Positions 32,909 through 44,891 of a stretch of DNA of 64,000 bases are shown piece after piece. Each line of letters begins with the position of its first letter. Positions within the stretch are counted from its first letter, which is position 1. The notes beneath the pieces were generated by a model. The model made no database searches and had not been told where the DNA came from. It worked only from the letters and a program-made list of their open reading frames with translations. The stretch spans positions 1,178,001 to 1,242,000 of the forward strand of contig OY752145.1 in NCBI GenBank assembly GCA_963573315.1, read 5' to 3'. The position numbers and the translations under genes were made by a program. Origin of the DNA: Entomortierella parvispora. Lineage: Eukaryota; Mortierellomycota; Mortierellomycetes; Mortierellales; Mortierellaceae.

Positions 32909-35900
32909 TTATTGCCTTGACACGCCGCTGGCGCTGGCACTGACCGCAGCGGAAGTCGTAATATCCATCGAACCAATCCTCGCCTGGCCCATGCGCTGCC
33001 TTAGAATTAACGCCCTCCTGAACAATTCAAGGCTCGGTTGGTGATTCAGTAAACCTTGACGGAGATGAGCCAAGAACATGTAGAAATCACAAACAGCGAC
33101 GATCCGATCCCTACAGAATCGATCCAGCGGATAAGAATGACCGGAACTGCTGCAGCTGGTGTTATTATTGCAGTGTGCGCTGGTGTTGACAGCTTTAACC
33201 GCAAGTGGACCGTTCTGCAAAGTAGAGGTTGAGATGGACGACGAAGGGGAAGTGTCTCGTGCCAGCCTGTCTTCTAAGATCTGGATTCGGAACTCACATG
33301 GACGTTCAATCCTACAGAGACAGCAGCGCTCACTGCCAGTGCTGGAAGAGGCGACGGCAAAGGAAGATGACATTTTCGCAGAACTGTTCAGCTTTCGGAT
33401 TTCGCAAGCATTCTTCTCCATAGCCTCCAGTAGTTTTGGGAACAGCAGGGTCGAATTCTGGAGGTCACCATGGCCACTGTTCTGGCTGGATCCAAGAAGC
33501 GAGCTGATCCATCTTCCACTGTTCACGTTTGTTCGGCTGACGCTACGATGATGGTTGCCAGTGGAGCCTGGAAGATTGACGAGTAGACAAGGTTGAATGT
33601 CTTCGACCAGGACACGCTTCATAAACGGCGTCATTTCAAGACTGGCGGATGTATGCTCGTTGTGGCTCCGGATCACTGTCAGGTGGGCCTCAAACTCTTG
33701 CAGACTGACTCCGTCGACAAAGAGAGATTGATTTGACGGAAGTTGCCCTGCAGAGGTGCTGATGGACAGAGACGGCCTTGATTGAGGTTGAGCTGACGCA
33801 GAGTTGGAAGACGCAATGTTCTCTGAAGTCGAGTCGATAGCTGTACAAGGGCTGGTCCCAGAAGTCGTGGCAGCGTTGTCACTTTGGATGGCCAGGCATC
33901 CATGGGCCAACTCGGTGATACCCACGCAGTCTGCTGCTAGTCGTCTCATCTTTCGAATCTCGAGTTCCACAAGGCCCACACTCTCAGTCAGCTCTCGACA
34001 AGAACTCTGGATCATCTTTCCTTTTCGTTGACGATGAGAAGGTGTTTGCAAATGAAGCAATTGGTTCTTCCTGCTCTCCACACCAGAGTTCAGTGATCCA
34101 GATAGCTCTTCCTCCTCTTTTTCTACCATTCTGAGAGTCTGTAGTGACAACTCGTTGGCCCCGTCTAGTGCAGCCTGGGCAACAGTCAAGGTGTTTACGG
34201 CTTGGAGCATCTCATTTGAGAACCGAGTGAGATCCTGAACAAGCTGACCATATCCAGCCTCCACTGATCGATGCCGGTCCAGCTCCTGCAGGCGTAGTCG
34301 ATCCAGACCCTGGACATGTTGCTTCAAATAAACACGTTCATCCACAAGGCAGGGGTCGCCGAGATCAGCGTTGGCCATTATGGACTGGGAGCTTCCAGAG
34401 AGGGTAGCCTGAAGGGAGATTGAAGACTGAAGGAGCGAATCGGGCGCTGGGCTGTGTTGCTGTGGAGGCACTGAGGAAGATGAGAGTGATTCGGGCAAAG
34501 CTGCTGTGGACGCTGTCAAGCGGGCAGCCTTGTTGATCGAATCTCTCCTGTCTTCCTGCTCACCTTCGTCCTTCTCGTCTTCTTCGCCATCGTCAAAGGT
34601 CAGATCAAGTTGGCTTTCATCCACTTGCATCATGGCACTGTCACTTGTCAAGCTGGTGACGCTCGCATTCTCTAGCCAAGTCATCATGGCCTTGTCGGGT
34701 ACGACACTTCTCCTGCTCGCGGGTTCATTGACGTTGCGTGGTCCGTCGTTGCTGCTGCTGTTACTGTTGCTGCTAGAAGAACGTGTGTGGGAATGCTCAA
34801 TTGTCCGCAAGTGACGGAGAGCAACCTGAATCCCATCCCTATACCTTGCTGCCTCTGCAGACAGGACGGGCGCTGTCGCTGCTTTCACGGTTTCCTCGTC
34901 ATAGAGCGTACCCCGTCGTTTTGCCATTTTTCGCTCTAAAGCCTCCTTAGACTCGCATGGCGCTGTAATGGGTTCAGCCGCTGCCTCAGTAACGCGACTC
35001 CTCGCTGCGACAAGGTTCGGCAGCATGCCTTCTGAGCGGGAGTTCATCGTCCGTGCACATGTTGACAATGGTGCTGTGCCGTTGCTCTGTTGGAGAGGCG
35101 GAAAAGAGCCTAAAAGCGTCTCCTCAAGGACGTGAGCAGCCCACTGGACTGCACTCTCTGTGTGGCCAATCCACTGTCGGTCCTGAACAAGCATCTCATC
35201 CAGCCCCTGGATAACCTCTGACATTTGGATCCGGTCCTGCTCGTACATGGGGATCAACTACAAGAAGCCAACCAAAAAAAAAAAAAACAGAAAATCAGTG
35301 CTTTGGCCACTGTTCTTGGTTCGTGCAACCGTTGAAATCTATTTCTTTCTTACACTGCAATCCTGCTCCAACTCCTGAACTCTGGACTCGAGTAGGTTCA
35401 CGGTCTGAATGGCCTCTTGAAGCCAGGACATGACCTCTGAAGTCCCCTCGCCTGTGCTGTTGAGGATCAATGTTCTTAAATCCTCTTCGTCCTGTTCGTC
35501 ATAGACTTCGTCTTCTTGATAAAGACTGTAGTCGTCTTCCTCTCTGTCCTCGAACTGGCTACTGCTGTCGTAGCTAGTGACTGGATCTTCCTGATCCAGC
35601 TCATCTTCCACAGTTACTTTTGGCAGCGGTGACAACGGTAACACAGGAAGAGACCCATTGTTCTTTTTACGCTCCATTGCCAACAACGCCTGCTCTTCGG
35701 GCTTCATCAATGTGCGATCTAGCCAGGTCATGATTCGGATGCGTTGTTGTTTTTTTCTCAGTGCTGGCTGATGTTGAATCTGAGGCAGATGAGTACGAGC
35801 GAGGGAGGAGGTATGTCGTTGATGGAGTGGTCGTTTTTGCTGGCGCAACTGCACCTGAGAAAAAGTCGCTGAGGGTAGGATGGCGGCGGTTGAACAGGTA

Positions 35901-36346
35901 GTAGAGACGGGGAAAGGCGAAGAAGAGCACGAAATAGAAGTGCGTAAGGGTAGACGGGAGGGGTTTGTGGCAGGTTTGGAAACAATGGTACCCCGAGTCT
36001 GTGGGCAAACGGTAGCGTTGGTCTTTGTCCTGGGTCGCCTAGGCTCCTCCTTTTGATGTTGCTGTTGTGGTAGTGACGATGGAGGTGGTGTAACCACCGC
36101 TCTGCTCTGGATGGGAGCAAGGGAAGAAAAGGAGGAAGGAATAGGCGAGGTGGGAGTCCTTGCTGCTCTTGCAACAGATGCAATAGGCGATGGTGATAAA
36201 GAAGAGGAGGGTGCAGATGAAACAGCCTTGTCTGCGAAAGAGACAGAAAGAGGGGCGGTGGATATTGTCTTTGTAGTGAGGGCCTTCTTTTTAGGAGTCG
36301 GGCGCCTGGCTGGAGCAGGGGCTATGGTGGTGAGAGCCCTGTTCAT
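32909..36346 (-). CDS. 1113-aa protein with a Rabin8/Sec2-like C-terminal module
   Basis: Two exons: 35354-36346 and 32909-35257, joined at phase 0. The first about 210 residues are Ser/Pro/Thr-rich and basic. An acidic block follows (DREEDDYSLYQEDEVYDEQD region, about 270-305), then helical segments (TSEVMSWLQEAIQTVNLLES; RHRSVEAGYGQLVQDLTRFS; LVELEIRKMRRLAADCVGIT). The C-terminal 140 residues read ERCCLCRIERPCEFRIQIL, PLDRFCRDRIVAVCDFYMFL, AHLRQGLLN, LELFRRALILRQRMGQARIG. This matches, from memory, the conserved end of Rabin8/GRAB/Sec2 (C-x2-C, Cys-His-type turn, R-I-x-AVC-x-F, RQGL, LRxxM-x-A+-G). A classical Sec2 GEF coiled coil was not obvious, so Rab exchange activity is uncertain. Confidence 0.8.
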
Positions 36347-36857
36347 GTTGAAAAATCTTTGTGGGTGCTGACGGTCGATGGAGGATGGAGGATTATCCGT
36401 CGTTGGCGAACAAGGGTGGCAAATGTGTCCTGCAAAAGAAATGGGAAAGTATGAGGTGTATGAGAGCGCAATTGCAAGAAGGGCAGAGAAACGGATGAGA
36501 AATTGTCACGGCGATGTGCGCACATCTCCAACGATTTTTATTTTATGTAAGGTCAGTCCATTGAAGAAAAGCACTAGCGAAATCTCTGTGCCATGGCCAT
36601 ATGACCAAAATGACATGCCGCACCAGCATCCGGCATTCGACTTGGCCAAAAGTGGGGACCGAAGGTTTTGCTGTCCTCTATGCTTAAAGACCGATTCCGA
36701 TCCGACCTGGATGAGCTCAGCTCTTTAGGTCGCGTTCATTATAAAGCAAATGTTTGCACCCTCTCCAACTTTCTTTGTGGTACGAATCCTAGAAGGTGGA
36801 GCTAAAGGCTCTCACTTTTGTGCCTTGTCTTCTTTGTCCTCCATTGCGTTTCATCGT
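36347..36857. other. Intergenic, promoter of the Rabin8-like gene
   Basis: 511 bp between a minus-strand start (36346) and the next minus-strand stop (36858). No gene, RNA or clear repeat was seen. Confidence 0.4.
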
Positions 36858-39280
36858 TCAATAGTACGAAAACATGGGTGCTGACCACTCTACGTTGCCA
36901 TAGATGTTCTGACCAAACACGTTTTTAAAGACCATGGTTGGTTTTGCCTGCGTAAACGATAGTCCTCCATACTGTCGATATCGCTGCTGCTGCCTCTGTT
37001 CCTTCTTGCGCTCGCTTAGATCCATGGATGTCCGTGGTGTGGTCGAAGCCGAATTGGGCCACGGCTTTGGCAAGATCAAATCCACCTCCGAGAGGTCAGA
37101 GAAATTAGCCAAAAACGCAGCAATCTCCTCCACCGTCATAGAGAATCTTCCGACTTCCCTATCCGGGATACTGATATGAAGAGCGGAAAGTCGTTCTAGA
37201 CACACGAGGCCAGCCAACATAATCTGCTCATTCCAAAAGAGAAAAACGGAGAATTTCGTCAGCGATCCATTTCAAAACAAAAACAAGAACAAGCCCCCCC
37301 CCCCCTGCTCAACGACTATACCTCTTTCTGCACTCCCAAAAGTTCTGTTAATCGAAGCCAGCGCAAGCTTTTGCATTGGCTTAGACCCTCAAACATTCCC
37401 CAAGCATTCATCCCTTTGCAATCCAAAAGTTCAATATCCAGTATCCTGATCTTCCTTCCAAACTCTCCGCAAGCTTGCCAAAAAGGAGGTCCAAGTCCCA
37501 AATACGCGTTCACAAGCCTCAGTCGTTTGATGGGACACATCTCCATCAAGTAAATCATTCCACTCTGTGGATCGGCCGACCGGGCAATCCCTCTTGGGCA
37601 AGGTGGCTTCCTCGAAACGCTTCCTCCCCAAAGGGTCAAATCCTCCAAATTTGGACAAGCTTCAGCGATAGTGTCCAAGAGTCTTAACGAACTATTGGCT
37701 GAAAGAGTCGTAATGGTTCGGCCGATCAATCCCAAGACCGGTCCAGGACTGCAATCTAAGGTCTGAGCTGCGCTGGGCATGGTCATATTGTTTGAGAAGA
37801 GCTGAAAAGTGTCCGGATCCACAGTTTCATCTAGTTTGGTCTCGAAAAAAGTCAATTGCGATGCCAACCCGTTCGCGAGTATGGAAAGGATCTCGTTGGA
37901 AGCATAGGGGACTCGGAGGGATCTCAGCGCTGGAAGCTGTGGTTTTGTGAGGATGGCTCGAATGAATTTTGGTCCACTGGTCTCGAGGTTCAAAGACTCG
38001 AGGCTTGGAAGGCTAGCCCGGCGGAAAGAGTAATCCTCCATGGCTGGGTACTCATAAGGCAACATGGGTGTCCGAACAGAAGTGGAGGATGAAGACGAAG
38101 ACGAAGAAGAATATAGGGAGGCAGATGAGGAGGAGGAAAGGAGATATGACGCGTAGGTAGGGTCATAGATTTTCAGAGATCGTAGACTGTCTCCAAAGCC
38201 CATTTCGATGGCGTCTACCCAGCCAAAGAGACCGCAAGATGGGAAAGTGAGGTGTAAAAGATTTTCACAAACCACAAGAATGTGAATCATGGATCGATCC
38301 GAGACCTCATAACCTTCCTCAAGTTCAAGACTTTCAAGGTTAGGGCAACAGTTGATGAGGGCATTGAAATCCTCCTCGTTCAAAGATCGTTCCTTGGATG
38401 GCATCTGAAGAGGCTCGAGACGTAGGAATTTCAGGCACGTAAATACAGTCGATGACTCGCCCAGGTTCTTCATTAACTTGTGATCGAAAGCCGATCCAGC
38501 CCAGTTACAATCCACAAATCTCAGTCGATCTCCACAATGGGTGGCAATCTTGGAGAGAATAGCGCGGACCCTTGCATGACCCCACCAGAGACTTTCGTGA
38601 TTCGCGTCAGGAACTGATCCTTGTCGAATGACAATATCGTGCAAGTAGTCATAGTATTTGAATCCTCGTTGTTCCAACGTGTAAGCGAACCTGTCCAGTT
38701 GTCGACTGGTTCGAATCCGAGGACTCTCCCAGAGGAAAGGGAGACCGACTTTGGCGAATGCCCGATTCACCTGACAGATCTTGGAGAAAGCATCCTGGAC
38801 ATGATCGTGGGAACGATTCTTGGTCATGGTCGACACAGCGATGCACGTGGCGGTCGCATATGGCCCTTTGTGAATGGTAGTTGATTCAAATGGGTTCTGA
38901 GCCATGATCCCCGTCCCTGAACAAGGGCGTGACCAAGAATTTAGCGAGATCACATCACAACGCTCCTCCTCATCTCTCTGTCCTTCCTTGAGTTTTCGAA
39001 ATATAAGGTGGAGAATATCAAAACTGCGGGACATGATGTCGAGCCGTGGACGCTTGCGCTTCTTGACTTTTGATCCATTGTCAGAAAAACTGGGCTTTGT
39101 AGGAGATGATGTTTTTTGAGGAGGTCGTATGCACTGTGTTTCGGTAATGAGGGAAGTAGGTGCTGAAGATGTGGTACTGTGAGTCGTTTCTGTCTCTGCT
39201 GGAGGTGAGCATGGGTAAAGAGGAAGGGTTATACTTTGGTCGGCGTGGAGCATGGCGGCGATTTTTGAAGCGTTCATCAT
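36858..39280 (-). CDS. F-box / leucine-rich repeat protein, 774 aa
   Basis: Two exons: 37322-39280 and 36858-37223. An N-terminal Ser/Thr/Pro-rich tail (about 80 aa) precedes an F-box-like segment, IMSRSFDILHLIFRKLKEG with SKICQVNRAFAKVGLPFLWE (about 80-190, interrupted by a loop). Leucine-rich repeats follow, for example CLKFLRLEPLQM, CCPNLESLELEEGYEVSDRS, LPSLESLNLETS, LPALRSLRVPYAS, ACPNLEDLTLWGGSV and CKSLRWLRLTELLG. A Ser run (around 38095-38140) sits between repeats. By analogy it is an SCF substrate receptor; the substrate is unknown. It is different in sequence from the F-box pair at 43-46 kb. The intron contains a C run of about 13 nt. Confidence 0.82.
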
Positions 39281-40269
39281 TGAGCGCCTGATGTGGTGCC
39301 AAGAGGAGGGTGACTAGAGTGATAGTGGCAATAGAACATGCAACGTCGCCCGGCACTTGATAGCTGATAAGAGGGAAGACAAACTATTCAGTTTTGAGAC
39401 AGACGTGGAAGGCTCAGAGTGTGATGGACAAGGTTGGTTCAATTGGATCAAAGGCCAATTGTGAACAAAGAGGGTGGTTAAGAATTAACGAACAAAAAAG
39501 AAATGGGGTGGGGTTGGGATCGATTGGACACCAATCCAACTTGTTCCCATTTGTAGTCGAGATATGAATGTAAAGGGAGGGACAAATGGTTCCTTTTTTT
39601 CTTTTTACTTTGCCTTCCTTCCTTGTCAAGGGGGTTGTGCAGTGCTCTGTCATTGGAAATCAGGAGGATTGTAATGTGTGGAAAACAAAAATGACTGAGG
39701 CTAGTGTAATTGCTGCACGGAGACAAGAGACAAATGAAAGCAAAGAAGAATATCAACGTCGACCATCGTCCTAGATGCAGCTGCGCGGTGAGGGGAAACA
39801 AAAGAGAGCACAAAAGAACGAAGGAAGTTACAAGAGAGCGAGAGAAAGAGCACAGCTGATGGCTCTTAATTGACAACACCTGGAGCAAGCAGCTGCCCAA
39901 GAGCCTGACTGAGCAGGAGCCCTTGTTGGCAGCAGTTGCACAGTTGCAGTTGCCGAGGCGCAACGCGATGTGCCACGTGCGTGCCTGAAGAAGGAGCAGA
40001 GAAAACAAGGTGCAGTGAAGCAATTGGCTTTTTCTGTCGTTTTCTTTTGGTGGCAAAAGTCACATGATTTTCTCGCTTGCTCGCTCGCTGGCATGCTTGA
40101 TCGATCAAAGCTTCCTTCCTTCCTTCTGTCCTTCCTTTGCTCCTTCCTTTGCTCTTCCTTCCTTCGTTCTTTCCTTCGACGCTCTCTTGTTATAGAGTGC
40201 GCGTCCTTCACTCTCATCGTATTTCATCAACCATCCCTTCTGAACCCCCGACTCGTTGTCCCCCGGCAC
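39281..40269. other. Intergenic 1 kb, divergent promoter of F-box/LRR and REC8
   Basis: No supported gene. A CTTCC-type pyrimidine tract runs about 40110-40180, ending some 90 bp before the REC8 ATG. The frames on both strands across it are low complexity. Confidence 0.45.
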
Positions 40270-43093
40270 ATGTTCTACAGCAAAGAGATCTTGACACGCA
40301 AGGACACCCAACTCGGCCTGATCTGGTGCGTGCTTCTTGAAGCCGCTGTGCAACATCATTTCGCGCTTTGTTTCCTCGTGCAAAAACAGACCACCTAATC
40401 GGCCTGTGTTCAACACTCTAGGCTTGCCGCCACTCTTGGCTCCCGAGTTAGCAAAATGTCCAAGAAAGAGGTCAACAAAGTTGATATCGTGAAGACCTGG
40501 TCCGTGTTTTTTGCACCTGGGTTGCTTTCAAGTCCAGCCGCTGGCTCTGCGCGACCACACACTGACAACATTGCCCCACTGTCATCTTCATTGTGGCACG
40601 TCCTTTAATCAAACAGCAAAGATATTTCGCAACCAGTGGAGCCTTTCGCTCTTCGCCTTTCTTCCAACCTAATGGTGGGGGTCATTCGCGTCTATAACCA
40701 GCAGTACAACTTTTACTACAGTACGTGTAACAAAACGATACCCAAGCCATTGTCTGAGGCCACAAATATAGCTCTGTATCTAGCCATACTAACGGCCGAT
40801 CATTTTCATCCTGTGCGGTATTCCCATTAGATGAGGTCAACGGCACCTGGATGCGACTGAAGAAAGACCTTGTTTTGGTGCAGTCCGCCAATCTTGACAT
40901 GATCAACCCTGAATCACGGTAAAACCAGTGGCTTCTATCTTCGTTGATCGTTTGGTATTTTTTTTTGACTCTTATGTTTCTTTTCTCTTCTGAATTGCCA
41001 TCAGGTTGGATGCAGTGACTTTTGACTATGATTTAGAAATCGAAAAGACAATCGCCTGCCCCATGCAGGCTGTCCATGATCTGCAGCTTGAAGTCGTCGT
41101 AAGTCCATCGAGTTTCAAAGTGGACTGGATACATAGCATTGCAAACCTACTTACCAACTCCCTAATCCCGCAGCACCACAACCGCAGTAGGGAACAGGCC
41201 ATTGAGTTCGGATGGGCGGATCGTCTTACCCCTGAGTCGGGAGACGACGACTCTGATGCCCTATCAGCTCGCTCTGAGCGTAAGTTGTGTCAGCAAATTC
41301 GTCTTGGAGGTGGAAATATCTATCAAGAAAGCAGGACACTTGAGCCGACTTTCACCAATCTTAACCCACTACTAGTGGTCATTGCTTTACCTTCTGACGA
41401 ACGACGGCGAACTATTACTTTGGACGAACGGCCCCCCGCAGAACCGAGATTGGATTCCAGTGAGAAGTTTCATTTCAATGTACCAGACGATGCGTTGGTG
41501 AGCGAGGACCACGGGTATGTTGTAGTCGATCTGAAGACCTTGCGTTAGCGAGTGATAGAAGGGTTACCGATTATTCTTGCTAAACGGATCCACTCTTAGC
41601 TTTTATTTTGATGCAGATGGAAACCTTTTGGATTACATGCCTGAGGAGGGGTTCCCTCTTGTCGATGAAGGAATGGAAACAACTTTGCCTGCCCAGGAAG
41701 TCAACCTTGGGAAAAGAAAGAACTCGGAAGACCAAGATTCCTTGGCCGAAGGGCAAGTCGTCCCGTCACGCCTGGATGAAGATGAGCTGGATGGTTTTTG
41801 GGGCAACAACCAGGAACATCTACATCTTGAGGGCGATGCAGCTGTTCCACAAAAACGAGCCCGAATCGGCTTTCGACAGGTCAAGCCGCTCGGCCTGGTC
41901 ATCGACGAGAATACAATGCTTTCACGCGAGGAATTGCTCGAGGGTCAAGAACGTTTTATGGGGAACCAAGCTGTATTGATCCGTGAATTTGCTGCAAGAC
42001 AAGCGATCGTCGAGGCCAAAGCTCGGATCGAAAGGATGCTATCGAAACCAATTGCTTTGACGGATTGCGCTCCAGAACTGAACGAGTTCTGGAACTCTGT
42101 AGGCGCCGCATTGAGAGCAAGGCATGCTCAGGCCGGGCCTGAGACTCGAGAGCACAAAATTGCAGGAGGAAGTAAAGAAGCTCCAGTTGAGGGTCAACCC
42201 CCTCAAATCGCTGATATGGATCTCGGAACTGGCCCCGATTTCGGTGGGAGTGACGTTCCTGAACCAGAAGTGCGTCGTCGACACCCCAGTGTTGAGAGCA
42301 TAGGAACTCCAGTGGGTCTGGGTATAGGAGGTATTGGTATCGAGGTGGCCAGGAGCGGACATTTTGGTGGAGCAATGCCCTGGTCGGACTACATAGAGCT
42401 TGGTATGAGCGCCGGTCTCCAAAGCGACTCCTCGGTGAACGGCTCTGGCTCTGAGCACAATTGGCACGACCTCAAATCTGGATTTGGGCAAGCAGCAGAG
42501 ACAACAAGATCGATTAGACACGGACCACAATGGGACAGTGAAGATGAGACGCAAGCAGGAGATGATATTCTTGTCAGACACCATCGACACCAGCTAGCCA
42601 CGACTCGCTCTCACCCTCGATCTCGCTCCATTTCTCGTGATCGCATCAACTGGTCAAGAGGCGCCGAAGGGAGAATTGGCACTGGCTCACGAACCGGATC
42701 ATTGAGTGATCACGAACAAGATCTCTTGCAGGATGGCGAAGGTCATTTTCCGGATGGCCCCAGACTGACCCAGGAACGATTGGCGTTTGAACGAGAGACG
42801 AGCCAGTTCCTGGAGTATGTGCGTTCGATTTTGCGAGATGCTGGTGGCGCCAGCTCGTTTTCGTTTTCAGACGTTTTCTCTATTCATGGGCGGCGCGATG
42901 TTTCAGCAAACGCGTTCTACCATATTCTGTGTAAACTACTTGTTCAAATCTACTGGGGCGTGTCATTTGTCCCAAGTGCAGTACTAATCAATATCATTTT
43001 CGATGTTTATCCATCATAGACCTCTCATCAATGGGGATCCTGCACCCGACACAGGAGGCTCCGTATGATGATATTATCGTGAAAGTTCAGTGA
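40270..43093 (+). CDS. REC8: Cohesin alpha-kleisin, REC8 type
   Basis: Eight exons, 721 aa: 40270-40325, 40422-40499, 40617-40720, 40831-40918, 41005-41098, 41174-41514, 41600-42930 and 43020-43093. Kleisins close the SMC1-SMC3 ring; REC8 is the meiotic form cleaved by separase. The N-terminal domain is MFYSKEILTRKDTQLGLIWL, AATLGSRVSKMSKKEVNKVD-IVKTC, EPFALRLSSNLMVGVIRVYN. The C-terminal winged helix covers DVSANAFYHILYLSSMGILH and PYDDIIVKVQ. VDIVKTC and the RVY-NQQY wording are closer to Rec8 than to Rad21 as I remember them. The middle is acidic, Arg/Ser-rich and unconserved. A 96-nt stretch (41280-41375) with a strong GTAAGT donor and TAG acceptor could be a further in-frame intron. Confidence 0.88.
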
Positions 43094-43184
43094 GGAAGAG
43101 ACAGAGAGCTACGGATCTCTTTGCTTTGAGATTTTTATTTTTTGCTACTGACAGCCGAACCTGCAAATAAACCACAGAATTCAC

Positions 43185-44567
43185 CTAAACTGGTCGCACC
43201 CAATGGTACCGACGAATGCCATCTATAGCAAGTCTCTGCAGATGAGGCATGGAATGTTGGAGCGTATTGATGGACCAATAACAATCGAATACATCTGGTG
43301 TCAAAAAAAGCTTCAGGTCCGACAAAAGAGGACAGTGTTGGCAAATCAGGGCCAAGGTTCTACTCATGGACATCTTGCGAACTGTAATATCTAGGACCTC
43401 GAGGTTGGGGAAGAGTGAAAGAAAGGAAGAGAGATTCTCCTCATTGAAACCATCAAGGTTGACCTCGAGGCGTCTCATGGCCGGGTATGGGGACGAGGAT
43501 ACGAAGTCGCCGATAAAGGTGAAATAGTACAATCTGAATGATCGGAGGTTTGGGTGTGTGTCCAACATGCGAGTGAGAAGAAACCATGGTTGCTTTTGCC
43601 CACGATCGTCGCCGCCTTCGTAGTAGGAGACGTCTTCCATCGAAAAATCGAGGAGATGTCCTGTCCGGGCACTTATGATGCCCTTGCTCGATATGGTGTC
43701 CTTTGAAGCACTGTTATTAGCCCTGTTCTCAGAATCGTTGCTGTTCGCGATCCCTGTGACGGACTCAAAGAAGTCGGTCAAGGTGTTTCCAGAGTATGAA
43801 TAGTCACAATCCCGCTCCTGAACTATGATCGTGACGGACGACAGCATTGTTCTCCTTGCAGCCTCAATAAAAAACGGTCGGTAAATATCCATCCCTGCAC
43901 TGAGATGGAAGACGGTCATGCTCTCAAGGTTAGGACAGAACTTGAGAATCCAAGTTCGGAATTTAACCCCCCCGTCATCCTTTGGAAGGGTTTTGATGTT
44001 CAAGAGTCTGTCTTCCATGTCGTCGTCATCTGTGTCTTCATCAAAGTTGTACGCCGGAAGATCGCCCGGTAGAACCTCTCCCGCGTTGACATGCTCCGTT
44101 GTTTCTTGAGCGCCTTGATTCGACTTGGACATTATACGGCCTCTCTTACGGCCCATCCTCCTGTCCTCGGGGACTCGCTTGTGAAAACTATGAGAGTACT
44201 CGCCCTCTCTTAGGTCACGCCATGTAATGGAGCGGACTAAAGAGCCGTACTTTCGAAGTCCCGTCTTGAACCAACAAACAACTAGTAGTTCACGGCGATG
44301 ACTCGATTCGAATTCCTGTTCCGTAAGAGAGTGCTTGATCAATATTGAGAATGGAAAAGGCTTAAAAGAACAAAATGCCCTGACTTGTAACGTAAGGTCT
44401 CGCCAGAGAAGTGGGGTACAGATTTGGTGAAGGTCCTTGCAGACAAGAACCAACCGACACAATTGGTGCTGCAATTCGGAGGGGTGGTAGCGCCATAGAA
44501 ACGATACAATGGCGTGGACAATCTCGGTTATTCGCAGGGCTTTATGAGTTGCTGTCGTGGTCTCCAT
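43185..44567 (-). CDS. F-box protein, paralogue A of a tandem pair, 460 aa
   Basis: Intronless. The N-terminus METTTATHKALRITEIVHAI, VSFLWRYHPSEL, LVCKDLHQICTPLLWRDLTL is an F-box-like domain (about 8-60). The rest has LRR-like segments: KFCPNLESMTVFHLSAGMDI, HPNLRSFRLYYFTFIG, LFPNLEVLDITVRKMSMS, CPLLSDLKLFLTP. A strictly acidic linker, YNFDEDTDDDDMEDRLLN, lies at about 175-195. It is closely related to the gene at 44892-46382 over its whole length, so the two arose by local duplication. By analogy it is an SCF substrate receptor. Its stop is 92 bp from the convergent REC8 stop. Confidence 0.85.
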   Translation of the reverse strand: METTTATHKALRITEIVHAIVSFLWRYHPSELQHQLCRLVLVCKDLHQICTPLLWRDLTLQVRAFCSFKPFPFSILIKHSLTEQEFESSHRRELLVVCWFKTGLRKYGSLVRSITWRDLREGEYSHSFHKRVPEDRRMGRKRGRIMSKSNQGAQETTEHVNAGEVLPGDLPAYNFDEDTDDDDMEDRLLNIKTLPKDDGGVKFRTWILKFCPNLESMTVFHLSAGMDIYRPFFIEAARRTMLSSVTIIVQERDCDYSYSGNTLTDFFESVTGIANSNDSENRANNSASKDTISSKGIISARTGHLLDFSMEDVSYYEGGDDRGQKQPWFLLTRMLDTHPNLRSFRLYYFTFIGDFVSSSPYPAMRRLEVNLDGFNEENLSSFLSLFPNLEVLDITVRKMSMSRTLALICQHCPLLSDLKLFLTPDVFDCYWSINTLQHSMPHLQRLAIDGIRRYHWVRPV

Positions 44568-44891
44568 GCTTGGAAAGTCTGATGTCGCGCAGTGGAGAAC
44601 GGACGAAGGGAGGGCAGGGCGAAGGGTAGGGCAAAGAAAAAAATGGACAGCCTTACCTTTTATTCATGTTGTTGACAGATTGCACTGCCACAGGATGCAT
44701 TACTGCGCCACTGCACCACCATGGGCATCGCTGGCTGCACAGAATGAAAAGCGAAATAACACCAAAACATTATTACCCGTTTGACGACAATTCTGTGAGG
44801 AAGGAGACAAGGAGATGCGGATCAATGACCCTCTCTCATTTATTGCGGTTTTTTTATCTATTTACTTTTCCTCGCCAAGTGTCAGGACTAT
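44568..44891. other. Spacer between the two F-box paralogues
   Basis: 324 bp holding the promoter of paralogue A and the 3' end of paralogue B. No gene was seen. Confidence 0.4.
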
